From Chryseobacterium indologenes (GTDB taxonomy: Bacteria > Bacteroidota > Bacteroidia > Flavobacteriales > Weeksellaceae), in contig NZ_CP018786.1 of assembly GCF_002025665.1 (NCBI RefSeq), positions 4,154,001 through 4,218,000 on the forward strand: 64,000 nt of DNA. Reading direction: 5' to 3'. The notes under the pieces are model-generated. The model made no database searches, was not told where the DNA came from, and saw nothing but the letters and a program-made list of their open reading frames with translations. Shown here in pieces: positions 44,145 through 53,461 of the stretch. Every line of letters starts with the position of its first letter. Within the stretch, counting starts at the first letter, position 1. Made by a program: the position numbers and the translations under genes.

Positions 44145-47100
44145 ATGAGATATACAGGAAGAATTTATTTTACAAATTATGAAAGATCAGATAAAGAAGT
44201 TGCAGATAACTTCATTTATCCCGTGATGTTCTTCATTAAAAATGAAGATGGAAAAATCATTAAACAGATTGCATATTCAGCTTTAGGAGAAAAGTCAGAA
44301 AGTGAGTACGGAACTGGCGGTGGAACCGGAGGAGCCAATGGAATTGTTTTTCGCGCAAAATCTGAAATACCGGCATCGTTCGTAAAAGCATTTGGAAGTG
44401 AAGTTAGAATAGTTTTTTCGTGGTCATCCATCGACAGCGTTGATGGTAGTGAGACTGGCGGAGGAACTGCGAGTATTTTAAAAGGAAACACGATCCTATT
44501 TAATAAAAACATTAATCAGGGAGCCAATGAGATAGATATCACACCATATATTTTGGCAGGGGATAATACAATAACGCTTAGTATCACCGATAGTTATGGT
44601 AATAATAGGAAATTAAAATATGATATTCAAACAATAGCACTTGCTTTAAGCACCACATACGACAAGACTACTATTAATTCGGGACCAATCATTTTTCGAT
44701 ATATTCCAACCGGGAATGTCGAGAAGACGATTCATTTCAAATTAAATGGATCAGATCTTCCGCCAGTAGTTACTTCCATAAATAACAAAGAGCTTCTTTA
44801 TGAAATTCCTGCACAGTCTCACGGAGTTCATATTTTAGAGGTGTATATGACCGCTGATTTGTCAGGAGAGATCATTGAAAGCAATCACTTATTTACAGAT
44901 ATTATCAGTGTTGTTGCTGGTAATTTAACACCTCTGGTTTCTTCAGCAAATAATGTTGTTGCTAATCAATATGCTCCAGCTTCGATTGAATATCTGGTGT
45001 ATTCACCATCATCAAATTATAGCGATGTTGAGATTTTGGTCGACGGACTGAAGGTTTCAGAATTACTTGTAAATAGAAGTTTGCAGAAGTTCACCTATAC
45101 ATTTACGGACTCAGGTGCGCACACTGTAACTTTTAAATGTGGCAATGTCACGAAAAATACTTCAGTAGTTGTAGCAGCATTTGATATTCAAGTTGAAGCC
45201 GAAACGTTAGGCCTGGAATTATTTTTAAGCAGTCGAAACAGAAGCAATTCAGAGATTAACAAAAACGAGTGGAAATACAAAAACCTGTCATGTACTCTTA
45301 CTGATTTTGATTTCAGCACCAATGGATGGATTCAGGATTCAAAGGGTTCTGTGGCACTTAAAGTGAGCGGAAATGCAAGGGTTGAGATTCCTTTCAAGAT
45401 TTTTGAAAATGATTTTAAAACAGGTGGTAAAACATTAGAATTTGAATTTTCAACTTCGGATATAAAAAACAGTGACAGTACTATTTTTTCTTGTAAAAAT
45501 GGAAATGTTGGATTTGTTGCTACCTCAAATTCGTTTTCGTTCAGTTCTGAGCAGGACGGTACGTCCATATTTTTTAAAGAAGAGGAAAGGATTCGTGTAA
45601 GTGTAGTCGTTACAAAGGTTGCAGATCAAAGATTGGTATTTGTGTATATCAATGGAATTATATCTTCATTATATCAGTATAATTCATTAGACAGCTTTTT
45701 ACAACAAGCTCCTCAAAACATTACCATTGGAAGCAGTGATTGTACTATTAATCTATATAATATTCGGGTTTATAATAATAATCTAAACGCCGATCAGATG
45801 TTGTCGAATTTTATTGCTGATATGGATAACCTTGTTGAAAAAGTCAACATTTATGAGAGAAATAAATTGTACGATGCATTCGGAAACTTGTCCTACGATA
45901 AATGTTTACAATCAATTCCATGCTTAACCATTGTTGGAGATCTGCCAACTTATAAAGGCGATAAAAAAACAATTGTTGGAGAGTATGAAAATGCTCAAGA
46001 TTCTACAAAATCGTTTTCTTATGTAAATGCGAGTATTGATGTTCAGGGTACATCATCACAATATTATCCCCGAAAAAACTTTAAAATCAAATTTAATGGA
46101 GGTTTTAAAAATGGTGAAATAAATTCTTCAAAATACAAGCTTCGTGATAATTCACTGGCGGAAAAGACATTTACTTTTAAAGCCGATTTTATGGAGTCTT
46201 CCGGTTCTCACAACATTGGTTTGGCGAGGCTTGCACAAGATTCTTTAAATCAATTGGGTTATTTAGCTCCGCCACAATTAATTGATCCTAATATCCGTAC
46301 TACGATGGACGGGTTTCCAATGCTTATATTTCACAGAGCGACACCAGACTCGGAGCGTATTTTCTTAGGGAAATATAATTTTAATAATGATAAGTCAAAT
46401 GAAGCAACAACGGGTTTTACAGGTGGTCAGGAATGCTGGGAATTTTTAAACAATACGTCAGATAATACATTATTTATTGCTACAGATTTTCAAAGTGTAG
46501 ACGGAAATGGTAAGCATTTATGGAAGAATGATTTTGAGGGAAGATATCCGGAAGATAATGAAGATACATCGAATCTTGAAGCTTTACATACATGGATCGT
46601 GAGTTGCAAAAATAATCCTGCAAAATTCAAAGCCGAGGCTCCAGATCATTTTAATATTCAGTTTTTACTCTTCTACTATGTCTTCACTGAGTTTTTTGCA
46701 ATGGTTGATCAGCGCGCTAAAAATCAAATGTTTGCGATGTATCCGGATGCGCAAGGAAACAACCGTTGGTATCTTATTTTTTATGATAATGATACAGTTT
46801 TAGGTCTTAATAACGAGGGCCACAATGTGTATGATTATTGGGTGGAAGCTCACGACGAAGTAGGAAGTGGTTTTGTCTGGAATGGTGCGCTTTCAGAGCT
46901 TTGGAAATTGGTTGAAGTTGCTTTTGATACTGAAATTACCGCTTTGTATCAGCAAATGAGAACTTCAGGAATTCTGACTTATGATAAGTGCAATACTTAT
47001 TTTAACACATTAGAATCTGACAAATGGGCGGAAAGTATTTTTAATGAAGATGCGAAATATAAATATATAGATCCTTTGGTGGTAGCCGGGAACGGGAGTT

Positions 47101-48983
47101 ACTTATACCCCGCACAAGGCTCAAGAAAATCGCACAGGAATTATTGGCTATTAAATAGATTCAGATATATGGACGGAAAGTATGACACGTCTACTTTCTC
47201 ATCTGATTATATCACGATGCGACTTTATACACCTTCGGGCACGCCTGCAATTCCTCCAAATGCTAATTTTTTATTAACGGCTCAAAAAGACGGATACACT
47301 AAGATTAAATTTGGTTCCTATATCAACCGTGCGAGGCTTAGAAAAAATGTTTCATCTTTAGTTCAAGCTCCGGCTATTACTTTTAACGATACAGAAACCA
47401 TTATTTATGGTGCATCTGCAATTAAAGATCTTGGAGATTTGTCAGGAAAGTATCTAGGTACTTTAGATGTTTCAAAAGCGATGAATTTGTCGAGGCTTCG
47501 AATTGGAAGTCAAGTGGTGGGGTATTCTAATCAAAATTTGAGAAACCTTTTTGTGGGAAATAATACGTTGCTGGAAGAGTTGGATATTTCGAATTGTCCT
47601 AATCTCAAGCAGGCTGTTGATTTATCAGGCTGTACAGCGATAAAGAAGGTGTATGCATCAGGAACAGGTGTTTCAGCTGTTTTACTGCCGAAAGGTGGTT
47701 TACTAAATTTATTAGTACTTCCTGCAGTGGCAAATACGCTTATTTTAGACAATCAAAATTTTATTTCCAATCAAAATTTATTTTTTACACCCACCAGTAT
47801 TACAACGCTTTATATTAAAAACTGTTCAAAAATAAATGTAACTACTATTGTCAATAATTTAACAAAAATAAGTAGAATTAGTGTCAATAATTTTGTAGGA
47901 AGCAGTGATAATAGTGATTCTTTTTATAAGCTTATCGCTGCGAAAGGAATAGATGATAGCGGAAATACGCTCCCTCATTCAGTGGTAGAAGGTACATGGA
48001 ATTTCAAAACGATTTATGCTGATGATAAAGTTTTTATGGAGAACAATTGGCCTGATTTTCATTTTACATTCCAAAATATTACTGAATTTATCCAATTTTC
48101 TAGTGCAACAAGAAAAACTTTAATTTTAGAGAAGTATGATAAAAATGGTGATAATGAACTCAGCTTTTCCGAAGCTCGACTTGTGACTAAGATTGATGAT
48201 AATGCTTTTAATGCTTCCGTTAATCCAAGTTATAATACTGCTTTTTCTAATGCTTTTCCTGAGTTTAGATTTTTTACCAACTTGGAAGAAATAGGCTTTA
48301 GAGCATTTTATGGCATTAACTTTGGGCCGAATGTTATTTTCCCGCCTAACATAAAAAAAATAGGAGCTAATGCCTTTCCATTATATTTTGTAGCACCAAG
48401 TATTGCTAATACAACCAATCCATTTGAAAATCTTGAAGAAATTGGAGATGGAGGCTTGGGGAATATTAAAGTGGATATTAGTTGGTTCAAAAATGTTAAA
48501 ATATTAGGTGTTTATGTTCTTACAAAATGTTATGTAAAATCAGGAGATGATAATAAGATCTCTTTTAAATATTTAAAAGAGATAAAAGCTAATTTGTTGT
48601 TTGAATCTGCTTATAGTCCGATGAAGGATGAAAATGATGTACAATTGACTTCTTATGATCTTTCAGAATGGACTGCACTTACAATAATAAGAGCTGATTC
48701 TATTCCTCCTCCTGCCAATATCGTTACACCATTTTTTGAAGTAAAACTCCCTGCATCAGTTGAATATATTGAAACAAGACCATTTGTTATGGGTGTTTTA
48801 AATGGGAAGTATTTGAAATTAACAATTTTGGCCGTAATTCCGCCAACCCTTATTTCTAAAACATTGTGTAATGATCCGAGTAATGATTTAATAAAAATAT
48901 ATGTACCGGCAGGTAGTGTAAATGCTTACAAGACAGCAACCAGCTGGAGCTATCATGCCGCACGAATTTTCCCAATCGAATAA
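44145..48983 (+). CDS. Giant LamG-CotH-EF-hand-BspA repeat protein
   Basis: 1612 aa, no signal peptide. Order: Ig-like/adhesin-like strands (about 90-340); a LamG/concanavalin-like domain (about 375-565, VALKVSGNARVEIPF ... TINLYNIRVYNNNL); a CotH-like region (about 625-960, SIDVQGTSSQYYPRKNFKIKF ... WYLIFYDNDTVLGLNNEGHN); leucine-rich repeats (about 1090-1250); an EF-hand KYDKNGDNELSFSEA near 1330; and BspA-type LRR_5 repeats ending YVPAGSVNAYKTATSW. CotH proteins are atypical protein kinases. Absence of a signal peptide and linkage to a fibre-like gene suggest a phage or injection-particle tip protein. Substrate unknown. Confidence 0.65.
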   Translation: MRYTGRIYFTNYERSDKEVADNFIYPVMFFIKNEDGKIIKQIAYSALGEKSESEYGTGGGTGGANGIVFRAKSEIPASFVKAFGSEVRIVFSWSSIDSVDGSETGGGTASILKGNTILFNKNINQGANEIDITPYILAGDNTITLSITDSYGNNRKLKYDIQTIALALSTTYDKTTINSGPIIFRYIPTGNVEKTIHFKLNGSDLPPVVTSINNKELLYEIPAQSHGVHILEVYMTADLSGEIIESNHLFTDIISVVAGNLTPLVSSANNVVANQYAPASIEYLVYSPSSNYSDVEILVDGLKVSELLVNRSLQKFTYTFTDSGAHTVTFKCGNVTKNTSVVVAAFDIQVEAETLGLELFLSSRNRSNSEINKNEWKYKNLSCTLTDFDFSTNGWIQDSKGSVALKVSGNARVEIPFKIFENDFKTGGKTLEFEFSTSDIKNSDSTIFSCKNGNVGFVATSNSFSFSSEQDGTSIFFKEEERIRVSVVVTKVADQRLVFVYINGIISSLYQYNSLDSFLQQAPQNITIGSSDCTINLYNIRVYNNNLNADQMLSNFIADMDNLVEKVNIYERNKLYDAFGNLSYDKCLQSIPCLTIVGDLPTYKGDKKTIVGEYENAQDSTKSFSYVNASIDVQGTSSQYYPRKNFKIKFNGGFKNGEINSSKYKLRDNSLAEKTFTFKADFMESSGSHNIGLARLAQDSLNQLGYLAPPQLIDPNIRTTMDGFPMLIFHRATPDSERIFLGKYNFNNDKSNEATTGFTGGQECWEFLNNTSDNTLFIATDFQSVDGNGKHLWKNDFEGRYPEDNEDTSNLEALHTWIVSCKNNPAKFKAEAPDHFNIQFLLFYYVFTEFFAMVDQRAKNQMFAMYPDAQGNNRWYLIFYDNDTVLGLNNEGHNVYDYWVEAHDEVGSGFVWNGALSELWKLVEVAFDTEITALYQQMRTSGILTYDKCNTYFNTLESDKWAESIFNEDAKYKYIDPLVVAGNGSYLYPAQGSRKSHRNYWLLNRFRYMDGKYDTSTFSSDYITMRLYTPSGTPAIPPNANFLLTAQKDGYTKIKFGSYINRARLRKNVSSLVQAPAITFNDTETIIYGASAIKDLGDLSGKYLGTLDVSKAMNLSRLRIGSQVVGYSNQNLRNLFVGNNTLLEELDISNCPNLKQAVDLSGCTAIKKVYASGTGVSAVLLPKGGLLNLLVLPAVANTLILDNQNFISNQNLFFTPTSITTLYIKNCSKINVTTIVNNLTKISRISVNNFVGSSDNSDSFYKLIAAKGIDDSGNTLPHSVVEGTWNFKTIYADDKVFMENNWPDFHFTFQNITEFIQFSSATRKTLILEKYDKNGDNELSFSEARLVTKIDDNAFNASVNPSYNTAFSNAFPEFRFFTNLEEIGFRAFYGINFGPNVIFPPNIKKIGANAFPLYFVAPSIANTTNPFENLEEIGDGGLGNIKVDISWFKNVKILGVYVLTKCYVKSGDDNKISFKYLKEIKANLLFESAYSPMKDENDVQLTSYDLSEWTALTIIRADSIPPPANIVTPFFEVKLPASVEYIETRPFVMGVLNGKYLKLTILAVIPPTLISKTLCNDPSNDLIKIYVPAGSVNAYKTATSWSYHAARIFPIE

Positions 48984-48985
48984 AA

Positions 48986-49186
48986 ATGAATATAGAAAGT
49001 AACATAATTACCGCTGAAGCAGGTAAAATATTTAGAAGAAAAATAGATGGAATGCTCTTTAGTGAAGAGATATATCTTGGTTTAACCTATTATTTAAATG
49101 GCGTTAAGCTCGAAACTCCAATTCAGGAAACTCCTGATGATTTTGAAGAAATTGATATTGAGGTGAAAACAGAAGAAATTGATTAA
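48986..49186 (+). CDS. Small acidic protein, third gene of tail-like set
   Basis: 66 aa, starts 2 nt after the 1612-aa gene, same operon. Acidic C-terminus (DDFEEIDIEVKTEEID). No family recognised; may be a chaperone or small structural protein. Confidence 0.55.
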   Translation: MNIESNIITAEAGKIFRRKIDGMLFSEEIYLGLTYYLNGVKLETPIQETPDDFEEIDIEVKTEEID

Positions 49187-49380
49187 AAGATGATAAATTT
49201 TATGACCAATTTCCCAAACGGAAATTTATAACGAGTACTAATAATATGCTCAAAATACGACCGAATATAATGACGAATCAGTTAGAATAATACTATAATT
49301 ACGAATATGTTTTTATGATGTTAGCTTTGATAGAACTATAAGGTCTTCAACTATTTGGTTCGACATTTGTTCGCTTTTGA

Positions 49381-49418
49381 CTACAAACCATCCTTTTTAA
49401 GGATGGTTTTCTTTTTTT
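49381..49418 (+). terminator. Second copy of the tRNA-Gln-type terminator
   Basis: CTAC-AAACCATCCTT-TTT-AAGGATGGTTTT-CTTTTTTT, near-identical to 42343-42380. Marks the right end of the tail-like segment. Confidence 0.8.
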
Positions 49419-49451
49419 AATCTAAAATGAAATATGAACGTGATATATAAA

Positions 49452-49476
49452 AAAGGCAGCCATAAAAGCTGCCTTT
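49452..49476 (-). terminator. Terminator of katG
   Basis: AAAGGCAGC/GCTGCCTTT, 9-bp stem with a 7-nt loop; T-rich on the minus strand, 22 nt after the katG stop. Confidence 0.85.
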
Positions 49477-49497
49477 CTCTATTTTCATTTTTATTTA

Positions 49498-51777
49498 TTA
49501 AACCAGATCAAACCTGTCCAGATTCATCACCTTCGTCCATGCTGCGACAAAGTCTTTCACAAACTTACCTTGTGCATCAGCACTTCCGTATACTTCTGCT
49601 ATGGCTCTCAATTCAGAATTAGATCCGAAAACAAGATCCGCACGTGTTGCTGTCCATTTCGGTTGACCTGTTGAGCGGTCAGTTCCCATGTACAATTCTC
49701 TATCGTCTGACATTGCTTTCCACTGCGTTCCCATATCCAGAAGATTCACAAAGAAATCATTGGTAAGAACTCCAGGACGGCTGGTGAATACGCCATGTTT
49801 TGAACCGTCAAAGTTCGTATCTAAAGCACGCATTCCTCCTATCAACACAGTCAATTCTGGGGCAGTAAGAGTTAAAAGCTGTGCTTTATCAATCAATAAA
49901 GATTCGGTAGACACCGTGTATTTTCTTTTCAGATAATTACGGAATCCATCCGCTGCAGGCTCAAGGTATCCCATAGATTCTACATCCGTCTGTTCCTGAG
50001 AAGCATCCATTCTTCCCGGAGCAAAAGGAACTTTTACCTCCTGACCAGCATTTCCTGCGGCAGATTCTACAGCAGCATTTCCTGCTAGTACAATTAAGTC
50101 TGCCAATGATATTTTTTTATCTCCGTTTTGAGAATCGTTGAATTCTTTTTGGATGCCTTCCAGTACGTTTAATACTTTATTAAGTTGTGAAGGATTGTTT
50201 ACCTCCCAATTTCTTTGAGGCTCCAGTCTGATTCTGGCTCCGTTGGCGCCACCACGTTTATCACTTCCTCTGAAAGTAGAAGCAGAAGCCCAGGCTGCAG
50301 AAATCAGTTCAGCATTGCTTAATCCTGAGTTTAATACTTTTGATTTCAATGTTTCTACATCATTGCCATCAACCAATTCATGATTCACTTCCGGAATAGG
50401 ATCCTGCCAGATCAGTTCTTCCTGCGGAACATCCGGACCTAAATAACGGGCACGTGGTCCCATATCTCTGTGCGTTAATTTAAACCATGCTCTTGAAAAA
50501 GCATCGGCAAACGCATCAGGGTTTTCATAAAAATGTCTTGAAATTTTTTCGTAAACAGGATCCTGTCTCAACGAAAGGTCTGTGGTAAGCATGGTGGGTT
50601 TATGCTTTTTGGAAGAATCAAATGCGTCAGGAATAATATCTGCTCCATCCTTAGCTACCCATTGGTGAGCTCCGGCAGGACTTTTCGTCAATTCCCATTC
50701 ATTTTCAAAAAGATTTTTAAAGAAATAATTACTCCATTGCGTTGGTGTTTCTGTCCAGGTTACTTCAAGACCGCTGGAAATAGCATCTCTTCCGCTTCCT
50801 GATTTATAAGTGCTTGCCCAGCCAAGTCCTTGCTGCTCAATTCCAGCTCCTTCAGGTTCTTTTCCTACGTGATCTGCAGGACCTGCTCCATGGGTTTTAC
50901 CAAAAGTATGTCCTCCTGCAATCAAAGCTACGGTTTCTTCATCATTCATCGCCATACGGCCGAAAGTATCACGGATATCTTTAGCGGCAGCAATAGGATC
51001 CGGATTTCCGTCCGGCCCTTCAGGATTTACATAAATAAGTCCCATCTGTACGGCAGCCAATGGATTTTCAAGATTTCTTGAATGAATATCACCATCCGCA
51101 TTATCATCGGTAGGAAGCACGGCTGATTGTCCTTCTACAACTCCTTCTGAGCCGTGAGCATAACGCAGGTCACCTCCCAGCCATGTTTTTTCTGATCCCC
51201 AATAGATATCAGCATCCGGCTCCCAGACATCTGCACGCCCTCCGGCAAATCCGAATGTTTTAAAGCCCATTGACTCAAGAGCAATATTTCCGGTAAGAAT
51301 TAAAAGGTCCGCCCATGAAATGTTTCTTCCATATTTTTGTTTGATAGGCCATAGTAACCTTCTTGCTTTATCAAGACTTACGTTATCTGGCCAGCTGTTT
51401 AATGGTGCGAAACGCTGTTGTCCCGCTCCTGCTCCACCTCTTCCGTCACCTACACGGTATGTTCCGGCACTATGCCAGGCCATACGGATAAACAGAGGAC
51501 CATAATGACCAAAGTCTGCCGGCCACCAAGCCTGGGAATCTGTCATTAATGCATGAAGGTCTTTTTTTACACCTTCCAGGTCAAGGCTTGCAAATGCTTG
51601 GGCATAATCGAAATCCTTGTCCATAGGATCTGAAAGGGAAGAATGCTGGCGCAGAAGATCTACTCTAAGCTGATCAGGCCACCAGTCAGAATTCTGGGTT
51701 CCTCCGCCTGCTACGCTCTTCTTCATTGTTCCGTTATGAAACGGGCATTTACTGATGTCATTCAAATCTTTTTCCAT
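49498..51777 (-). CDS. katG: Bifunctional catalase-peroxidase
   Basis: 759 aa, full KatG length with N- and C-terminal peroxidase-like halves. Distal heme site RMAWHSAGTYR (Arg98, Trp101, His102); proximal region IAGGHTFGKTHGAGPADHVG. Decomposes hydrogen peroxide. Promoter region at 51841-51908 contains two palindromes that could bind a peroxide regulator. Monocistronic. High confidence. Confidence 0.97.
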   Translation of the reverse strand: MEKDLNDISKCPFHNGTMKKSVAGGGTQNSDWWPDQLRVDLLRQHSSLSDPMDKDFDYAQAFASLDLEGVKKDLHALMTDSQAWWPADFGHYGPLFIRMAWHSAGTYRVGDGRGGAGAGQQRFAPLNSWPDNVSLDKARRLLWPIKQKYGRNISWADLLILTGNIALESMGFKTFGFAGGRADVWEPDADIYWGSEKTWLGGDLRYAHGSEGVVEGQSAVLPTDDNADGDIHSRNLENPLAAVQMGLIYVNPEGPDGNPDPIAAAKDIRDTFGRMAMNDEETVALIAGGHTFGKTHGAGPADHVGKEPEGAGIEQQGLGWASTYKSGSGRDAISSGLEVTWTETPTQWSNYFFKNLFENEWELTKSPAGAHQWVAKDGADIIPDAFDSSKKHKPTMLTTDLSLRQDPVYEKISRHFYENPDAFADAFSRAWFKLTHRDMGPRARYLGPDVPQEELIWQDPIPEVNHELVDGNDVETLKSKVLNSGLSNAELISAAWASASTFRGSDKRGGANGARIRLEPQRNWEVNNPSQLNKVLNVLEGIQKEFNDSQNGDKKISLADLIVLAGNAAVESAAGNAGQEVKVPFAPGRMDASQEQTDVESMGYLEPAADGFRNYLKRKYTVSTESLLIDKAQLLTLTAPELTVLIGGMRALDTNFDGSKHGVFTSRPGVLTNDFFVNLLDMGTQWKAMSDDRELYMGTDRSTGQPKWTATRADLVFGSNSELRAIAEVYGSADAQGKFVKDFVAAWTKVMNLDRFDLV

Positions 51778-51840
51778 TGTCGTTTATTTTATTTTTTATA
51801 TTGATTAATACAGTTTCAATTTTCTGTTGTAAGAACATGA

Positions 51841-51908
51841 CAAACGTACAACGTTTGATTGATAAATACAATCTATTAATTTTTATTTCAACGATAGTTA
51901 AAAACTAT
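51841..51908 (-). promoter_or_regulatory. katG promoter with two palindromes
   Basis: CAAACGTA (51841-51848) is a -7 box TACGTTTG on the coding strand and forms CAAACGT-ACA-ACGTTTG with the adjoining bases (51841-51857). ATAGTT-AAA-AACTAT lies at 51894-51908. Either may be an OxyR/PerR-type operator. The rest of the gap to 52208 holds only non-coding sequence with a loose inverted repeat (GAAGCTAGAGGCTG / CTTCCAGCTT). Confidence 0.45.
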
Positions 51909-52208
51909 AAATAAATATTTTTAACAGCTTTAAAGCTAAGACATAATTAAGGTATTAAGTTAGTCATTTTTCAGATTAACTTAAATAAAAGCAGCAGTAT
52001 ACTGCGCAATTTAGAATTACTCAACGTAAGAATTTTAAAGGAGAAAAGAAGCTAGAGGCTGAAGGAAGGAAGTTTAATAACCTCATGAAAAAACATGCTA
52101 TTTCAACAATTTCTAAAAGTACTTCCAGCTTCCATCACCCGACTTCCAGCTTTATCTCACTAAAAATAAATTAACTACCTTTATATTATCCAAACATGAA
52201 CATCTGCT

Positions 52209-52676
52209 ATGAAAAAAATAATTGTTGTAGTTCTCGTTGCCTTTATCATCATCCAGTTTTTCCCCATTGATAAAACTAATCCTCCGCTTACTCCGGGAAT
52301 GGACTTTCTAAAAATTAAAAATACTCCGGAAAAAATTGCCCGTACCCTCAGAACGTCTTGTTATGACTGCCATTCTAATGAAACCAGGTATCCATGGTAT
52401 AGCAGTATTTCCCCAACTTCATGGTGGGTAAAAAATCATATTGATGAAGGAAGAAAACATCTTAATTTTTCTACCTTTGCAGTATATGAACCTAAAAGAC
52501 AGCTTCATAAACTTGAAGAATGTATAGAAATGGTTGAGAAAAAAGAAATGCCTCTTGAATCTTATTATTTGGGACATCAGGATGCCAAACTGTCTGATGA
52601 GCAGCGTGCAGATCTTGTTCAATATTTCAAAAAAGTAAAAGAAGATACGGAAAGAGGAATCATGTTTAATAAATAA
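52209..52676 (+). CDS. Heme-binding domain protein (Haem_bd type)
   Basis: 155 aa. N-terminal membrane anchor or signal (about 1-20), then SCYDCHSNETRYPWYSSISP, a c-type heme motif C-x-x-C-H followed by the conserved segment of the haem_bd family. Likely periplasmic, anchored. In Bacteroidota it often accompanies redox genes; here it precedes a DCC-family oxidoreductase with a 4-nt gap. Confidence 0.8.
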   Translation: MKKIIVVVLVAFIIIQFFPIDKTNPPLTPGMDFLKIKNTPEKIARTLRTSCYDCHSNETRYPWYSSISPTSWWVKNHIDEGRKHLNFSTFAVYEPKRQLHKLEECIEMVEKKEMPLESYYLGHQDAKLSDEQRADLVQYFKKVKEDTERGIMFNK

Positions 52677-52680
52677 AGTC

Positions 52681-53091
52681 ATGGAAAGCTGGGAAAATAA
52701 ACATATTGTATTTTTTGACGGAGATTGCGGTGTATGCAATTTCTGGGTGCAGTGGATTTTGGAGAGAGATAAAAAAGACCAATTCATGTTTGCTTCTCTT
52801 CAATCTGATTTCGGACAGCAGTTTTTATCCGAAAGAGGACTGGAAACGAATGTATTCAACACCATGTATTTATGGAAACCCGGACGGTATTATCAGATCA
52901 AATCAAGAGCCGTACTGGAAATCGCTAATTTATTGGGAGGAGTTTATAAACTTTCCTTTGTTGGGAAAATCCTGCCGGTATCTTTAAGTGATAAAGTGTA
53001 TGATGTCATTTCCAGAAACAGAATGAAACTGGCCAATCAGAAATGTTACTTACCGGATCAGCATCAGAAGAAAAAATTTATTCAGGTGTAA
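52681..53091 (+). CDS. DCC1-like thiol-disulfide oxidoreductase family protein
   Basis: 136 aa with HIVFFDGDCGVCNFWVQWILERD, the DxxCxxC motif of the DUF393/DCC family, thioredoxin-like fold. Cytoplasmic, substrate unknown. Cotranscribed with the heme-binding gene. Confidence 0.85.
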   Translation: MESWENKHIVFFDGDCGVCNFWVQWILERDKKDQFMFASLQSDFGQQFLSERGLETNVFNTMYLWKPGRYYQIKSRAVLEIANLLGGVYKLSFVGKILPVSLSDKVYDVISRNRMKLANQKCYLPDQHQKKKFIQV

Positions 53092-53250
53092 TCTTCCTTC
53101 AGTATTACATTTAACCTTGTATAAACAATCTGCTTAAACTTTTTATTTTTGAAATAGTAAGATAAGATGAGCTTCGCTTGAAGAATGATTCATCTTAATT
53201 ATACTTTATTTCTTAAGCCTTTCATAATGGTTTTGATTATATTCAAAAAT

Positions 53251-53309
53251 GTCATTCCGTAAGAGTTTTCTGCAATATTAATGCATTATAGAGATTCCTA
53301 CGGAATGAC
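53251..53309. repeat. REP-like inverted repeat
   Basis: GTCATTCCGTA and TACGGAATGAC frame a 37-nt centre between two convergent genes. Could fold as a bidirectional terminator or be a REP-type element. Confidence 0.6.
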
Positions 53310-53332
53310 AAATAAGACGTATAGTTGTTTTA

Positions 53333-53381
53333 GGTTAATGGTTAATGGTTAATGGTTAATGGTTAATGGTTAATGGTTAAT
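53333..53381 (+). repeat. Tandem repeat (GGTTAAT)x7
   Basis: Seven perfect 7-bp units between the DCC and amylase genes. Number of copies may vary between strains. Confidence 0.95.
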
Positions 53382-53461
53382 AGTAATTAAAATGAATAAC
53401 AACCTCTTACCAACTTCATCATTCATCATTTATTATTACTCATTACCAATTGCTTCATTAC

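Larger units (their letters stand above)
42343..49410. mobile_element. Segment flanked by copies of the tRNA terminator
   Basis: CTACAAACCATCCTTTTT plus AAGGATGGTTTT occurs at 42343-42373 and at 49381-49410 (one T indel) in direct orientation. Between them are an IS remnant and three phage-tail-like genes. This looks like an older insertion at the same tRNA, now without an integrase. No recombinase is seen, so it may instead be a simple duplication. Confidence 0.4.

Noticed and set aside
53333..53381. CRISPR or telomere-like array
   Set aside because: Seven contiguous 7-bp units with no spacers.
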